From contig JASAND010006800.1 of NCBI GenBank assembly GCA_030248195.1, forward strand, positions 1 to 64,000: DNA of 64,000 nucleotides, written 5' to 3'. Positions 1-11,649 of this stretch are shown here, one piece after another. The DNA is from Trissonchulus latispiculum (Eukaryota; Nematoda; Enoplea; Enoplida; Ironidae). The notes below the pieces were generated by a model. The model was not told the origin of the DNA, made no database searches, and saw only the letters and a program-made list of their open reading frames with translations. A program made the position numbers and the translations under genes. Numbering within the stretch: the first letter of the stretch is position 1; every line of letters starts with the position of its first letter.

Positions 1-26
1 GCATTTTAATATTTTTTGTTAATTAT

Positions 27-1148
27 CATACTCTAGCACAGTCCTGGACTGACATCCGGTCTTGCGTCCGGTAACCGGATGTCTAGGTCACAAAAACTGT
101 ACAGCAAGATGGGTAGGTCGTACAGTTTCGCTGATTGAAGTTTTAGATTCAGCGGGTCGAACTTAGTCTATATACGAAGTTTTGCCCAATTTGGACCAAA
201 ATTGCGTGATTTATGGTCGTATCCGGTGCGAAAAAACCGGAAAATAGGTTTTTCCGGTCTGGTGCTCGGAATCGCGGATAAAAATGTTAGTTTTTGGCAC
301 AATGAATATTTGGGAGGCTACTTTCATTTTACCGGTGTCAAAGTAATCGAATATCCAGTCGATTTCCGGTTCTGAGCTTTGAAATTTGAGATTTCACGGG
401 CTATTATCTCAGTATCCGGTTGGTCCGGAAGTCAAATTATTTCATTAAAATGGCATTTTGTCTATCCCTAACCAGCATCAGCCTCCAATTACTTTATATC
501 TGCTGTAATTTTTGAATGATAGCGTTTTAAAAACATGCTGATTTTTATTGTTTTGTTTTTGTTAAACCTGATATGCGAATTGATCCTATACGCATATTAG
601 CTTTGTCGCACGCAATATAACCTATTTTTGAACCATTTTTAAAACGCTATCATTCAAAAATTACAGCAGATATGAAGTAATTGAGGTTGATGCTTGTTAG
701 GGATAGACAAAATGTCATTTTAATGAAATAATTTGACTTCCGGACCAACCGGATACTGAGATAATAGCCCATCAAATCTCAAATTTCAAAGCTCGGAACC
801 GGAAATCGACCGGATATTGGATTACTTTGCCACCGGTAAAATGAAAGTAGCCTCCCAAATATTCATTGTGCCAAAAACTAACATTTTTTATCCGCGATTC
901 CGAGCACCAGACCGGAAATACCGATTTTTCCGGTTTTTTTCGCACCGGATACGACCATAAATCACGCAATTTTGGTCCAAATTGGGCAAAACTTCGTATA
1001 TAGACTAATTTCGACCAGCTGAATCTAAAAATTCAATCAGCGAAACTGTACGACTTACCCATCTTGCTGTACAGTTTTTGTGACCTAGACATCCGGTTAC
1101 CGGACATAGGCTTGGGTCTTGGGCCAAGGACCAATATGCTAGAGTATG
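27..1148. mobile_element. Foldback element, family A, copy 1
   Basis: The left half (from about 27) is repeated as an inverted copy in the right half (to 1148), with arms of about 480 bp around a short centre near 590. The ends read CATACTCTAGCA and its complement TGCTAGAGTATG, and AATTA-like sequence flanks both sides, which may be the target duplication. The arms carry many ATCCGGT/ACCGGAT motifs, as expected of repeated transposase-binding sites. No transposase is seen, so this is a non-autonomous inverted-repeat element of unknown superfamily. A second copy lies at 3031-4190. Confidence 0.8.
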
Positions 1149-1872
1149 AATTAATTAGCATTCTCTTTCCGAATCTGAAGCGTTTTTATCGATTTTGCAT
1201 CCGGTAACCGGATATAGACCGGATATGATGGTTTTACCGGATTCTCCTCCTCCTGAGGTTTCTAAAAATATATACTTTATATAGACTAACTTCAAAGATT
1301 AACTCAGGACAAGCGCCCATAGTTCGGTTCCAAGAATTTTTGGTCAGACTTTAGTACCTGCGGGGTCAACTTCCAGGGCTCATATCTCGAGTTAGGAACC
1401 ACTTCCAGAGCTCGGAATTGCGTCATTATGCTTCCTCTGACTTCTATTTTTACATATATATGTGAAAAGAGCAAAATCACGTGGAATTTTTGAGACCGCG
1501 ACTCATATATATTAGAGATATATTAGGGATGTACAAGCCGGCCCCGGCCCCGGTAGTCAGGCCCCGGCCCCGGCCCCTGCCCCGGCCCCGGTGGTCAGGC
1601 CCCGGTACCGACCGGGGCCAAAAATTAGCAAAATTTTGTAATTTTTTGACCAAAATTTTGAATTTTCGAAAGTTCAAAAAGTGTTACAAATTGTTTGTTA
1701 TCCAGCCGCTATGAATGAAAACAACGATAGTGACCTTTGTATATCAAAAATTATTGCAAAATTTAAATTTTTAAGAAAATTTTTGAAAATTTTCGATTTG
1801 GACCCCCAATTTCCAGGCCCCGGCCCCGGCCCCGGTAGTGGCGGCCCCGGTGCATCTCTAATATATATATAT

Positions 1873-2109
<237 letters not shown>

Positions 2110-2158
2110 AATTTCTGTAGCCGTTCAAACTGGGTGCTAATGTAACATTAACCTGTCC

Positions 2159-2208
2159 AATCATATAGAAATAATGAAAAAGGCGTTTTTCATTATTTCT
2201 ATATGATT
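2159..2208. repeat. Perfect 23-bp hairpin with GGCG loop
   Basis: The arms 2159-2181 and 2186-2208 are exact reverse complements around the 4-nt loop GGCG. The 20-mer AGGCGTTTTTCATTATTTCT (2181-2200) also forms the 3' end of the retroposed hairpin element at 54,923-55,205. This could be a fragment of that family or a separate small palindrome. Confidence 0.85.
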
Positions 2209-2404
2209 AGTGCTTGTATCCTTCGTGGATCCGCCTGCTAGCTCGCGTTTACTTCATTTTCTTGACATGTTTAGACACTGGTGTAAAATTTGACGTGTAC
2301 GTAGTGTTTCGCAGGTGGCCCTATTGATAGAACACTATCTGCAGAAGTAATTATGCCCCCCGTTTTGGATCTAGCGTGACTGGGTTGTCTACAATGAGTT
2401 TGTA

Positions 2405-2406
<2 letters not shown>

Positions 2407-2475
<69 letters not shown>
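2407..2475. repeat. (CA)n microsatellite
   Basis: About 34 CA units, inverted in sense relative to the (GT)n tract at 1875-2100. The two therefore extend the palindromic layout of element B. Confidence 0.97.
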
Positions 2476-2478
<3 letters not shown>

Positions 2479-3030
2479 GTATATATATAGAAAAAAAGAT
2501 TTTTTGAAATTTTGCAATAATTTTTGATACACAAAGGTAGATAGTTTTTCTAATTCATAGCGGTTGGATACGCAAACTTTTCAGTAACTCTTTTTGTCGA
2601 TCGCAAACAAAATTGTGCTGCCCGGTTGACCACCGGGGCCGGGGCAGGGGCCGGGGCCGGGGGAGGGGGCTAAGCCCCGGTGCATCCCTAATATATTATA
2701 TTTTGGTCCTTTCAGGAAAAAGTGCCTCATTTTGTATCACATATTTGTACAAATAGAAGTCAGAGGAAGCATATGACGCAATTCCGAGCTCTGGAAGTGT
2801 GCCAAAGAAGTATGGTGATACTTACTAAAGTCTGACCAAAAATTCTTGGAACCGAACTGTGAGCACTTGTCCTGAGTTAACCTTTGAAGTCAGCCTATAT
2901 AAAGTATATATTTTTAGAAACCTCAGGAGGAGGAGAATCCGGTACAACCATCATATCCGGTCTATATCCGGTTACCGGATGCCAAATCGATAAAAACGCT
3001 TCAGATTCGGAAAGAGAAAGCTAATTAATT

Positions 3031-4190
3031 CATACTCTAGCATATTGGTCCTTGACCCAAGACATCTCTGAAAATCCGGTCCGGTATCCGAAAGTCCGGT
3101 AACCGGATGTCTAGGTCACAAAAACTGTACAGCAAGATGGGTAGGTCGTACACTTTCGCTGATTGAATCTTTAGATTCAGCGGGTCAAAATTAGTCTATG
3201 TACGAACTTTTGTCCAATTTGGACCAAAATTGCGTGATTTATGGTCGTATCCGGTTCGAAAAAAAACCGGAAAAATCAGTTTTTCCGGCCTGGTGCTCGG
3301 AATCGTGGATAAAAAATGTTAGTATTTGGCATAATGAATATTTGGGAGGCTACTTTCATTTTACCGGTGTCAAAGCAGTCGAATATCCGGTCGATTTCTG
3401 GTTCTGAGCTTTGAAATTTGAAATTTCATGGGCTATTATCTCAGTATCCGGTTGGTCCGGAAGTCAAATTATTTCATTGAAATGATATTTCGTCTATTCC
3501 TAACAAGCATCAACCTCAAATTACTTCACATCTGCTGTAATTTTTGAATGATAGCTTTTTAAAAATGGTTCAAAAATAAGTTATATTGCGTGCGACAAAG
3601 CTAAACGATATGAGATTTGATCCCATACGCTTAGCTTTGTCGCATGCAATATAACTTATTTTTGAACCATTTTTAAAACGCTATCATTCAAAAATTACAG
3701 CAGATGTGAAGTAATTTGAGGTTGATGCTTGTTAGGGATAGACGAAATATCATTTCAATGAAATAATTTGACTTCCGGACCAACCGGATACTGAGATAAT
3801 AGCCCATGAAATTTCAAATTTCAAAGCTCAGAACCGGAAATCGACCGGATATTCGATTACTTTGACACCGGTAAAATGAAAGTAGCCAAATAATATTCAT
3901 TGTGCCAAAAACTAACATTTTTATCCGCGATTCCGAGCACCAGACCGGAAAAACCGATTTTTCCGGTTTTTTCGTACCGGATACGACCATAAATCACGCA
4001 ATTTTGGTCCAAATTGGACAAAACTTCGTACACAGACTAATTTCGCCCGCTGAATCTAAAAATTCAATCAGTGAAACTGTACGACCTACCCATGTTGCTG
4101 TACAGTTTTTGTAACCTAGACATCCGGTTACCGGACATAGACCGGATTTTCGGAGATGTCTTGAGTCAAGGACCAATATGCTAGAGTATG
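3031..4190. mobile_element. Foldback element, family A, copy 2
   Basis: It has the same termini (CATACTCTAGCATATTGG and complement) and the same arm content as 27-1148, with an inverted centre near 3,620. The outer ends here are more complete, with CTTGACCCAAGACATC and its complement. The arms again contain many ATCCGGT/ACCGGAT motifs. No coding capacity. Confidence 0.8.
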
Positions 4191-4196
4191 AATTAA

Positions 4197-4940
4197 CAAG
4201 TAATTAAAATGCTCCTCCGGAGCATGAAAAAGTAATATGGGTGGTGGTGAGGTTGTAAAATCAAGAGAGGACTAGTCTTAAAAATGCTTAATATGGGGCT
4301 AGGTTCAAAAAAAGAAGAGGACTAGGTTGTGGGCGAATTAATATGGGCACAGCTTCGCCGAGCAACCCATATTCGCGTAACGAAAAAGTTATACACATAC
4401 ACAAACGTATACCAGTGTTCAGGGCTAAATAAACAAACCCAGATTTAATGAAGCAAACCTTTCAACAAACTCGGTGCGTTAACCATTATAACATTTCAAC
4501 GAAAGGACTCTCCGAGTTCCGACGATCTTCTATTTCATTGAACCGCTAGCTTTACAATCATAGCCTTGGTTTTTTCTCGTTGCTTGCCGTAGTCCAGCAC
4601 AACCAAATTACTATATATATAGTTTACGTATATACGTATATATACCTAGCTAATCTAACTTTTTATCAAGCAACTTGCAGCGATTGTTGAACTGCTGGAA
4701 TTGTTGTTATTGACTGACATTAATCGCTTTGTATATGAAAATCGCCATGGCGAAGCGTGAAAGCCCGCGAATATGGGTTGCTCGGCGAAGCTGTGCCCAT
4801 ATTAATTCGCCCACAACCTAGTCCTCTTCTTTTTTTGAACCTAGCCCCATATTAAGCATTTTTAAGACTAGTCCTCTCTTGATTTTACAACCTCACCACC
4901 AACCATATTACTTTTTCAGGAGGAGCATTTTAATTACTTG
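4197..4940. mobile_element. Foldback element, family D, copy 1
   Basis: Inverted arms of about 180 bp (4197-4375 and 4765-4940) start CAAGTAATTAAAATGCTCC and contain GGGCGAATTAATATGGGCAC. A close copy lies at 51,974-52,769 and a half copy is split by an insertion at 30,856-38,645. Similarity between copies 1 and 2 continues about 60 bp past the right arm (CTTTCCAG, GGAGCTTGAA), so the true element is asymmetric and slightly longer. Confidence 0.75.
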
Positions 4941-5137
4941 TCCTTCTGTCGTTTTAAAGGTTCCCTTTCCAGTAGTGTGCTTATTTATATAAGGAGCTTG
5001 AAAAATGCCGTAGGCAATTTGTATGCAAAATTTTAACCTTCCAGCTATTTCCAGCAGCTTGAACCAGGAACAGCTTCAACTTTGAACCAGTTGAACTACA
5101 TCTGGTCAGCCATGGGTCGCCTCAAGTCCTCAAAAGC

Positions 5138-5830
5138 TCAAAAGTCGCCTCGCCAAGGGCTTTTATTTGATACCAAACATGACCACTTTTGAAGACTTTC
5201 ATTTTGACCCACACCGGACCCACAGTGGGTGGGGCACCCATCCACAGGTCGGTGGGTCCACTTTTTATGGGTGGTATAATGACAAAAGTTGATCGCCTCG
5301 CCAAGGGCTTTCATTTGATACCCAACTTGACCACTTTTGAAGACGTTCATTTTTGACCCACACCGGACCCACTGTGGGTGGGGCACCCACCCACAGGTCG
5401 GCGGGGCCACTTTTCGTAGGTGGTATAAAGACAAAAGTTGATCGCCTCGCCAAGGGCTTTCATTTGATACCAAACTTGACCACTTTTGAAGACTTTCATT
5501 TTTGACCCACACCGGACCCACTGTGGGTGGGTTACCCACCCACAGGTCGGTGGGGCCACTTTTCGTGGGTGGTATAATGTCAAAAGTTGATCGCCTCGCC
5601 AAGGGCTTTCATTTGATACCCAACATGACAACTTTTGAAGACTTTCAGTTTTGACCCACACCGGACCCACTGTGGGTGGGGCACCCACTCACAGGTCGGT
5701 GGGGCCACTTTTTGTGGGTGGCATAATGACAAAAGTTGATCGCCTCGCCAAGGGCTTTCATTTGATACCAAACATGACCACTTTTGAAGACTTTCATTTT
5801 TGACCCACACCGGACCCACTGTGGGTGGGC
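5138..5830 (+). repeat. 149-bp tandem array (about 4.7 copies)
   Basis: The anchor GATCGCCTCGCC recurs at 5291, 5440, 5589 and 5738, an exact 149-bp period. Units contain CTTGACCACTTTTGAAGAC and a GTGGGT-rich segment. The related array at 63,240-64,000 runs in the opposite orientation, and a diverged 147-bp version is at 41,640-42,175. ORFs across it are repeat translations. Confidence 0.93.
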
Positions 5831-6552
5831 GCTGTGGGTCAGGGGTCACATCCACCGACCTCGGCAGTATGCTCATCGTTTTCAGCGACCCCGATTTACT
5901 ATATGTGGGTACCACCAGAGGGCCGAAAAACGCCATTTTTAGCGACTTTTAGGCCATTCCTAGTAAAAGTGGGACTTTTACTAACTAACTTTTCGCCCAA
6001 ACAGGCCAAAAAAATGCAAAGTTTGAGCCCATCTCCTGAAAGCTAGGGAGCAAAATTAAAAAATCCCCCTCGTTACTTTGAGCGCATAATCCCAAATATT
6101 CAAATAAAATAAACCAAACCGATCTAGCTGCTAGCCTGTGAAAAAAAGTTGATTTCAACCGAAGTGCCAAAATAGCGAAAGTCCGACTTTAGGGCCTTGG
6201 CACAGAGCCAAAGCTGGCCGAGTGCCAAAATGACCTTCGTTTGGTAGCATGGGGGGATACTGTCTACCAACATATCATAGTAGCATTGGACCAAAATGCC
6301 CACATCGTTCCAACACTTCGCTAGAAAATGCACTTCCAATAAGCGTTATTAACCGAGAAAAAAAAACAACCGCACGGTAACTATCGCCTAGTGCAAAATT
6401 TCGAAGTTCCGAATTTTAACCAAAAGTATGGTGATACATGTAGTACTACTCGAGTACTTTACGATGGTAACCTTTTTACCCCTCCCGGACCTCTAATTAG
6501 CTGGCACCAGGCCCACACGGTCTCCAGGGCCGCGCAGACGCCTTTACACCCA

Positions 6553-6582
6553 TATGTAGGGGCGCTATCGCGCCCCTACATA
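6553..6582 (+). other. Terminal hairpin of Helitron-like element 1
   Basis: TATGTAGGGGCGC pairs with GCGCCCCTACATA across the loop TATC, giving 13 perfect base pairs. The same hairpin ends the copy at 54,713-54,746, and a degraded one is at about 6905-6935. Such a hairpin marks the 3' end in Helitron-type elements. Confidence 0.85.
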
Positions 6583-6585
6583 ATT

Positions 6586-6935
6586 AGTATTCTCTTTCCG
6601 AATCTGAAGCGTTTTTATCGATTTGGCATCCGGTAACCGGATATAGACCGGATATGATGGTTTTATCGGATTCTCCTCCTCCTGAGGTTTCTAAAAATAT
6701 CTACTATATACAGACTAACTTCAAAGGTTAACTCAGGACAAGCGTTCACAGTTCGGTTCCAAGAATTTTTGGTCAGACTTTAGTACTATTCGCGTTCTTT
6801 ACAAACAATGGTACGTAGCCTTTTTACCCCTCCCGGACCTCAATTAGCTGGTACCAGGCCAACACGTTCTCCAGGGGCACCGCAGTCGATTTAACACCCA
6901 TATTATGCAGGACGCTATCGCTATCTACATAATTA
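6586..6935 (+). mobile_element. Chimera: family B arm joined to a Helitron-like tail
   Basis: 6586-6786 matches the left arm of foldback B, from TTCTCTTTCCGAATC to GACTTTAGTACT. From there the sequence matches the 3' tail of the Helitron-like elements (TTTTTACCCCTCCCGGACCT, CCAGG, degraded hairpin, CTACATAATT). The join lies at AGTACT, a motif present in both families, which suggests recombination or template switching there. Confidence 0.6.
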
Positions 6936-6995
6936 TAGAGTACATTTAACTCCAGGTATCTGCTAGGGATTTTTAAGGGGTAAGGCATCCCGAGG

Positions 6996-7853
6996 TAGAG
7001 ATGAGATCAGGGCCGAAATTTCGGGCCCGGCCCGGCCCGGCTCAAATTTCAGGTCTGCCCGGCCCGGCCCTGCTCAAATTTCAGGTCTGCCCGGCCCGGC
7101 CCGGCCCTGTGTCACAAGTTTCAGGCCCTGGCCCGGCCCGGCCCTGAGTGCTCTTTTGGTCTGGGCGGCCCGGCCCGGCCCTGAAAAGCCCTGATTATTA
7201 AAAATTCTTCTATGATGTGTTCTGAAGTTCTATGAAGTGAACAGTGTTGTGGTTTTGAACTATTTTGAGTCTGGAAGCTATGCGTAATAAAAATTTAAGC
7301 ATCCTACCGTACTAAGGAAATTAATCAGAGGACTAAGTTAGCCCTCGGAAATTAATCAGAGGACTAAACTAGCCCTCACCTTTGTTACCCCATGCTTAAT
7401 ACCGAGGTTGAACTACCGACATGGTTTACTGTTTTAGTGAGCTAAACTATTCTAGTCACATAGTACGTTGGACTCGAGAGCAGACATACACAAGCAGGCA
7501 CTCAAACTAAAACTGCAACTAAAATATCAAAAAGCAGTACGCAACTTCAAACAAAATTTGGAACATGCAGTCTCATTTGGTGGAAAGAAATTTTGAATTC
7601 AGGAAGGCAAAGACAATTATTAAAATTGGAAAATGTATATCTTCAATAGGTAAATATGTAAAAAACGTCAGGGCTTGGCAGGGCCGGACAGGGTCGGACC
7701 GGGCCGGGCTTTTTCTCGTTGGGAGCTGCGCGGCCCGGCCCGGCCCTGATTAACTTTTTCTCAGGCCCGGCCCGGCCCGGCCCTGATTGGAAACCAGGTC
7801 AGCGCGGCCCGGCCCGGCCCGACCGGGCTTTGTCGGCCCTGATCTCATCTCTA
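6996..7853. mobile_element. hAT-type non-autonomous element with 8-bp TSD
   Basis: The ends TAGAGATGAGATCAGGGCCG and its complement are inverted. The element is flanked by a perfect 8-bp duplication, TCCCGAGG, at 6988-6995 and 7854-7861. An 8-bp duplication and a TAGAGATG terminus are characteristic of hAT transposons. Subterminal regions are packed with GGCCCGGCCC motifs on both sides. No transposase is present (858 bp), so it must be mobilised in trans. Confidence 0.82.
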
Positions 7854-7861
7854 TCCCGAGG

Positions 7862-8365
7862 GCATTCCCGGGTCCGGGGGGGGGTAGATTGTTTGTAAAA
7901 AATAGCCGAAATGGTAATTGTTTTGTATGTATGAAACGCAGTGCTCGAAAATGGTTGGATGTAGGCTAAAAGTAGCCATTTTTACCAAAAACTCCTGCGA
8001 AGCTGGAAAATTTGTCTATTCTTGACGACAATATAGGCACCCAAAAAATCAGGGGGAACAAAAATCGCGGGAGTGAGCAATCTCGCGGGGGAGGTATAAT
8101 TTCGGGAGGCAGATCAATATCGCTCCCTTTGTAAAAAATAACCTAAACTCTGTAAAACTTACAGGGAACAGTTCTTAAATAAATGTTGTCTCGCACGATA
8201 TTCTGGAGTGTTTGTTCGTAAGAAGACTTTGGAAATCGTTTTGAAAGGAATGTCTTTAAATCCTCGCTTATGGCACCTAAAATTAAAGCTTAAACAGTTA
8301 CCAAGTTTGCACGCAATAAAAGCCTCATTAGACTAATAAAGAAAAAACGTATTGTATATATATAT
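7862..8365. other. No gene seen; G-run containing spacer
   Basis: After the hAT duplication there is a run of about nine G, then AT-rich sequence with no supported ORF or splice-site pair. The pieces CTAGGGATTTTTAAGGGG (about 6965) and GGGAGGTATAAT-type blocks suggest that the hAT element landed inside another G-tract element. Confidence 0.4.
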
Positions 8366-8731
8366 CAGGGTATATATTTTTTACAGGGGGGCCCCCCGAA
8401 ATTGACCTCCCCCCCCCGAAAATGCCTTCCCCCCCCCGAAATCGCCCCCTACCGGGATTTTTGCTTCCCCCCCCCCGGGATTTTTTGGGTGCCCAAATTT
8501 TTGCCAAAAATAGGCACATTTTCAAAATTTTTTCGGGATAGCTATTTTTAGCTTAAATCCTGGCATTTTTGAGAACTTTTAGCGTATCACCATGCAAAAT
8601 ACGCCAAAAAATACCATTTTTTGGCTCATTTATGCAAAAAAATCTTCCCCCCCCCGAAAATTCCTCCCCCCCCGGGCCCGGGGGGGGGGCCCGGGAAGCG
8701 CCCCCAGAAAAAATCCCTAAAAAATACCCTG
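8366..8731. mobile_element. Small TIR element (family R) with G/C homopolymers
   Basis: The termini CAGGGTATATATTTTTTA and TAAAAAATACCCTG are inverted, and the interior alternates runs of 7-10 C or G with AAAAATTTT blocks. It sits inside a short (TA)n tract, so its target duplication cannot be read. Related copies are at 56,673-56,913 and, more diverged, at about 43,170-43,485. Confidence 0.65.
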
Positions 8732-9841
8732 ATATATATATACGTGTCGGGATGGAATAAATAATCGCTAAATAAGAAACAAACCTCAAAGCAAAATAAA
8801 CGAAAATATCGAAAAAAATATATATATAGTCAGGTTCCCAAAAACTCGGTGACAAAGTTCCAAAAAAACAAGTGCCAGATCTCTCAGCTACTTCGACCGT
8901 TTGGAGCCAAATTTGGCGCATAACAAGTAGAAGACTTTAGTAATAATAATATGATGTATCAGTTTTGGTTATATACATAGCTTATCTGGTGAAGCCAGGG
9001 CGCCAGCTAGAAGACACCCACCCCAACCACCCTCGGACAAGTTTCGACATGGTGTTGGAAAAATTGTCTCAAAACCAGAACGGAAAACCCGGGAAGTCCC
9101 TAATTGTGGTTGATAGGTTAGGTGCCCAAGTACTCACGATACCACATATCCCAGTCCCGCTGTCTCCTACGCTGTGGCCTGGGCCACCCGATTTTTTTTG
9201 GGAACGAATTCCCAACAAAAAGCCAACTCGGACTTTGCAAAAATAGGTCACAGCAGCCACCGTATTTGTTTTTCTGGTGATATTAACGCTGTTTTAGAAC
9301 GTTTTCTTCCAAAAAACACCATAATAACTTATATTTGGAATTTTTGAGGTGATTTGACTGGCTCAGACAGCCTGAACCTGGTCCGGAACCAAGTTGGTGT
9401 CTTGAAGTACTGAACTTGGCTAAAAACTGATATTTACAGCGTAAATCACGCTGGGAACGCGTTTTTCTAGTTATCTAAAACGGTTCTACGCAAAATTTCA
9501 GTTGTTTTGGTAGAGTTTTCGTGAAAGTCCCCCAGTTGGCATAGGTCCCCGGGGTCCAAGTGGGTGATGTGGAATGTTGTTACAGGTAAGTCCTCAGAAA
9601 TTTTTGCAGTGAAAGAAAATGCACACTAAAAGGGTGCCAAATCAGCTATAAACGTCGGCTTGAAAATTTGGCCTTCTGAGCAATTTTTTCAGGGCAAAAT
9701 TTGGTACCAAAAGGGGCGCCCACTTTTGGGGGGGCGATTTTGGGGGGGGGGGACGATTTGGGGGGAAGGGTGTTACATTACATAAGCATAAAGCTTTTCA
9801 TTACAAAATTGTCCTTAACACAGCTTGTCGATCAGTCATTA
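8732..9841. other. No gene seen; unassigned spacer
   Basis: This 1.1-kb stretch has no recognisable repeat family. A 93-codon ORF (8965-9246) has no family resemblance that I can see. A strong donor-like ACAG/GTAAGTCC occurs at about 9584 (+), but no matching acceptor or conserved exon was found. G runs occur at about 9730-9760. Confidence 0.35.
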
Positions 9842-10107
9842 CACTAGCGTAGTCAGAAAAAAATTTCGGATAGGGCAAGTCAAAAATGCTCTGAAATTTA
9901 TACCGCAACTAAACCACTCGAGGCAAATTTCAAGCAAAATTTAGGACTTTTTGGAATATTTTCGCGGAAAAGTAGCGCCGCAGGCGAACATTTTTCGAAA
10001 TATTTATTCACGCTGCTGCTACTCATTAAAATTTATTCTTTTCCCTTCCCTCCGATTTCGGGGGGGGGGCATGCCCCCCCTCGCCCCCCCCCCCTGGCTA
10101 CGCGCCT
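9842..10107. mobile_element. Possible hAT-like MITE
   Basis: TAGCGTAGTCAG on the left pairs imperfectly with CTGGCTACGCGCCTGAG on the right. The flanks CATTACAC and CATTATAC differ at one of eight positions, as expected of an old hAT target duplication. The interior near the right end is a G/C homopolymer block. Confidence 0.45.
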
Positions 10108-10627
10108 GAGCCATTATACATACTCTGCTCTGCATATGCTCCATGTTGTTGTGTTGTGATTTCCGGGCTCGTCAGCCTAGATGGCTATATGAAGCACATC
10201 AACCATCCAAAGTCCAGCACACGTCTTCGCAGTTCGCAAGCCAGCAGCACATCATTCAGAAAAGCCGGAATAGGCAAGAATGAGGAAGAGGCAAACAACC
10301 ACTCGGTAGCATAATTTAAGCACTTGGATGGCATCAGTGTAATTCGACATAGCTACGCCATGCCCCCGGGAACAGAGCCCATTTGCGCCGTTGACCAGAC
10401 GGATGCCAGGGGACACCTGTGGGGATCTCCATTTGATGGGGTCCGTGTCCATCGGATTTCCCACGGAGGTTGGCATCACAGTCCTCCCCATATGCTCCAT
10501 ATACGGCACGCCATATGCTCCATACGGCACGTCATGTACGAGGCGCGCAGAGCCAAGAGTGAACGCATGAATGTGTAAAAGTGAAAGTGTTCCGGGAATG
10601 CATTTACGTGTACCACAGCGTTTCACG
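10108..10627. other. Unassigned, no supported gene
   Basis: This stretch has balanced composition, with repeated CATATG, GCTCCAT and TACGGCACG words at about 10,490-10,540. A 124-codon - strand ORF (10,252-10,626) ends in a segment with a faint PDZ-like look (VNG...DAIQVLK), but no good splice sites bound it and I do not call it coding. Confidence 0.3.
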
Positions 10628-11183
10628 AAATATTAGGTGCGCCACAACAGTATGCACCGGTTCCAACAGTATATATGCCCATCGTGTTCAGCGACGCCGA
10701 TTTATTATACATGGGTACCACCACAAGGCCGAAAAACGCCATTTTTAGTGAAAGTGGAACTTGAAAATGGAACACAACCGAAGAGTCAAAATAGCGAAAG
10801 TCCGACTTTGGGGCCTTGGCACAGAGCCGAAATTGCCAGTGTGCCAAAATGACCAATAAAGGTTGCATGGGAGGACCCTACCTACCAACATATAATAGTA
10901 GTAATGGACCAAAATGCCCATATCGTTCCAACACTGCACTGACATATTATGCACTTCCGAAAAGCGTTATTAACCGAGAAAAAACAAACGCACGGTATAT
11001 ATATATAACTCTCGCCTAGTGCAAATTTCGAAGTCCGGAATTTTAACCAAAGGTATGGTGATACTTGCAGTACTGCTCGAGTACTTTACGATGGTAACCT
11101 TTTTACCCCTCCCGGACCTAATCATATAGCTGGCTGGCTTTGGCCAGGGGGCCGCGCAGGCGCCTTTATACCCTTATCATGCA
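10628..11183 (+). mobile_element. Helitron-like element 2 (no array, tail truncated)
   Basis: It matches the single-copy part of elements 1 and 3, from CATCGTGTTCAGCGACGCCG through CCTTGGCACAGAGCCGAAAT to TTTTTACCCCTCCCGGACCT. It lacks a tandem core and the terminal hairpin. It ends about 30 bp from the MAGI-like exon, inside that gene's presumed first intron. Confidence 0.7.
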
Positions 11184-11215
11184 TATTTATATTTATATAC
11201 GTATATACGACTTAC

Positions 11216-11534
11216 CGGGTTTCAGTACTCGAAAATTCACTGGCTGAATAGCTTGCGTAAGCCAATTCCAAAAATCATAGCTAGTATAGCCGGCTACACA
11301 CCGTTCGCCTGCCTCCAAGATAACAGACCCAGACTGCAATTCTACACCTTTTTCTAGGTGAAAATCTCCTTCATTAATATTACCCACGCAAAGAAAGGTA
11401 CCATGCTCAGAACCACCAACCACGGGCAATCCACTATATCTATTGAAATTGCTATTACTGGAGAAAGACGACTCTTTTGCTAACCAAATACAGCTTTCTT
11501 GAATGACCTCAGAAAGCGTAATCTTTTCCACCAT
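11216..11534 (-). CDS. First coding exon, MAGI-like PDZ scaffold protein (partial)
   Basis: On the - strand an ATG at 11,534 opens 106 codons that end at a perfect donor (CCCG/GTAAGTCG, boundary at 11,216, phase 1). The translation contains GLPVVGGSEHGTFLCVGN, then GSVILEAGERCVAGYTSYD, then PVNFRVLKPG. This follows the order carboxylate-loop-like segment, GGxEHGxF, ILE...R.VAG.T.YD and F.VLK.G seen in the N-terminal PDZ of MAGI (inverted MAGUK) scaffolds, which act at cell junctions. Known family members also begin with this domain, and the glycine codon is split as expected before GG/R. Downstream WW and guanylate-kinase exons were not found and should lie at lower coordinates. Another PDZ protein is the main alternative. 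Confidence 0.55.
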
Positions 11535-11649
11535 ATCATGGGGAATAGGACCTTAATAAAAAGCAAGCTAAATAAGCCACCAATACGTAATGTCAAAAGG
11601 GGTTATATATATATATATACATAGAAGGGTTATTCATAGTTGAGTTCAC

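Larger units (their letters stand above)
5138..6585 (+). mobile_element. Helitron-like element 1 (tandem core + 3' hairpin)
   Basis: Tandem 149-bp repeats (5138-5830) are followed by a ~750-bp single-copy part that ends in a strong hairpin at 6553-6582 and the sequence TACATAATT. The same single-copy part recurs at 10,628-11,183 and 54,080-54,746. There are no terminal inverted repeats and no coding capacity. The plan of tandem core, conserved tail and terminal hairpin resembles the non-autonomous Helitron-like elements known as HINE or 'pearl' in invertebrates; this assignment is an inference. A Rep/helicase partner is not in the window. Confidence 0.6.

Noticed and set aside
5138..5936. Overlapping 110-150-codon ORFs, also at 63,116-63,984
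   Set aside because: They follow the 149-bp period through tandem repeats. Because 149 is not a multiple of 3, the frame shifts each unit, which is not coding behaviour.
9574..9600. Strong splice donor ACAG/GTAAGTCC on + strand
   Set aside because: No acceptor or conserved reading frame upstream, so no exon can be supported.
10252..10626. 124-codon - strand ORF with a PDZ-like tail near the MAGI-like exon
   Set aside because: No usable acceptor/donor pair, and the order of motifs does not match the next MAGI segment.
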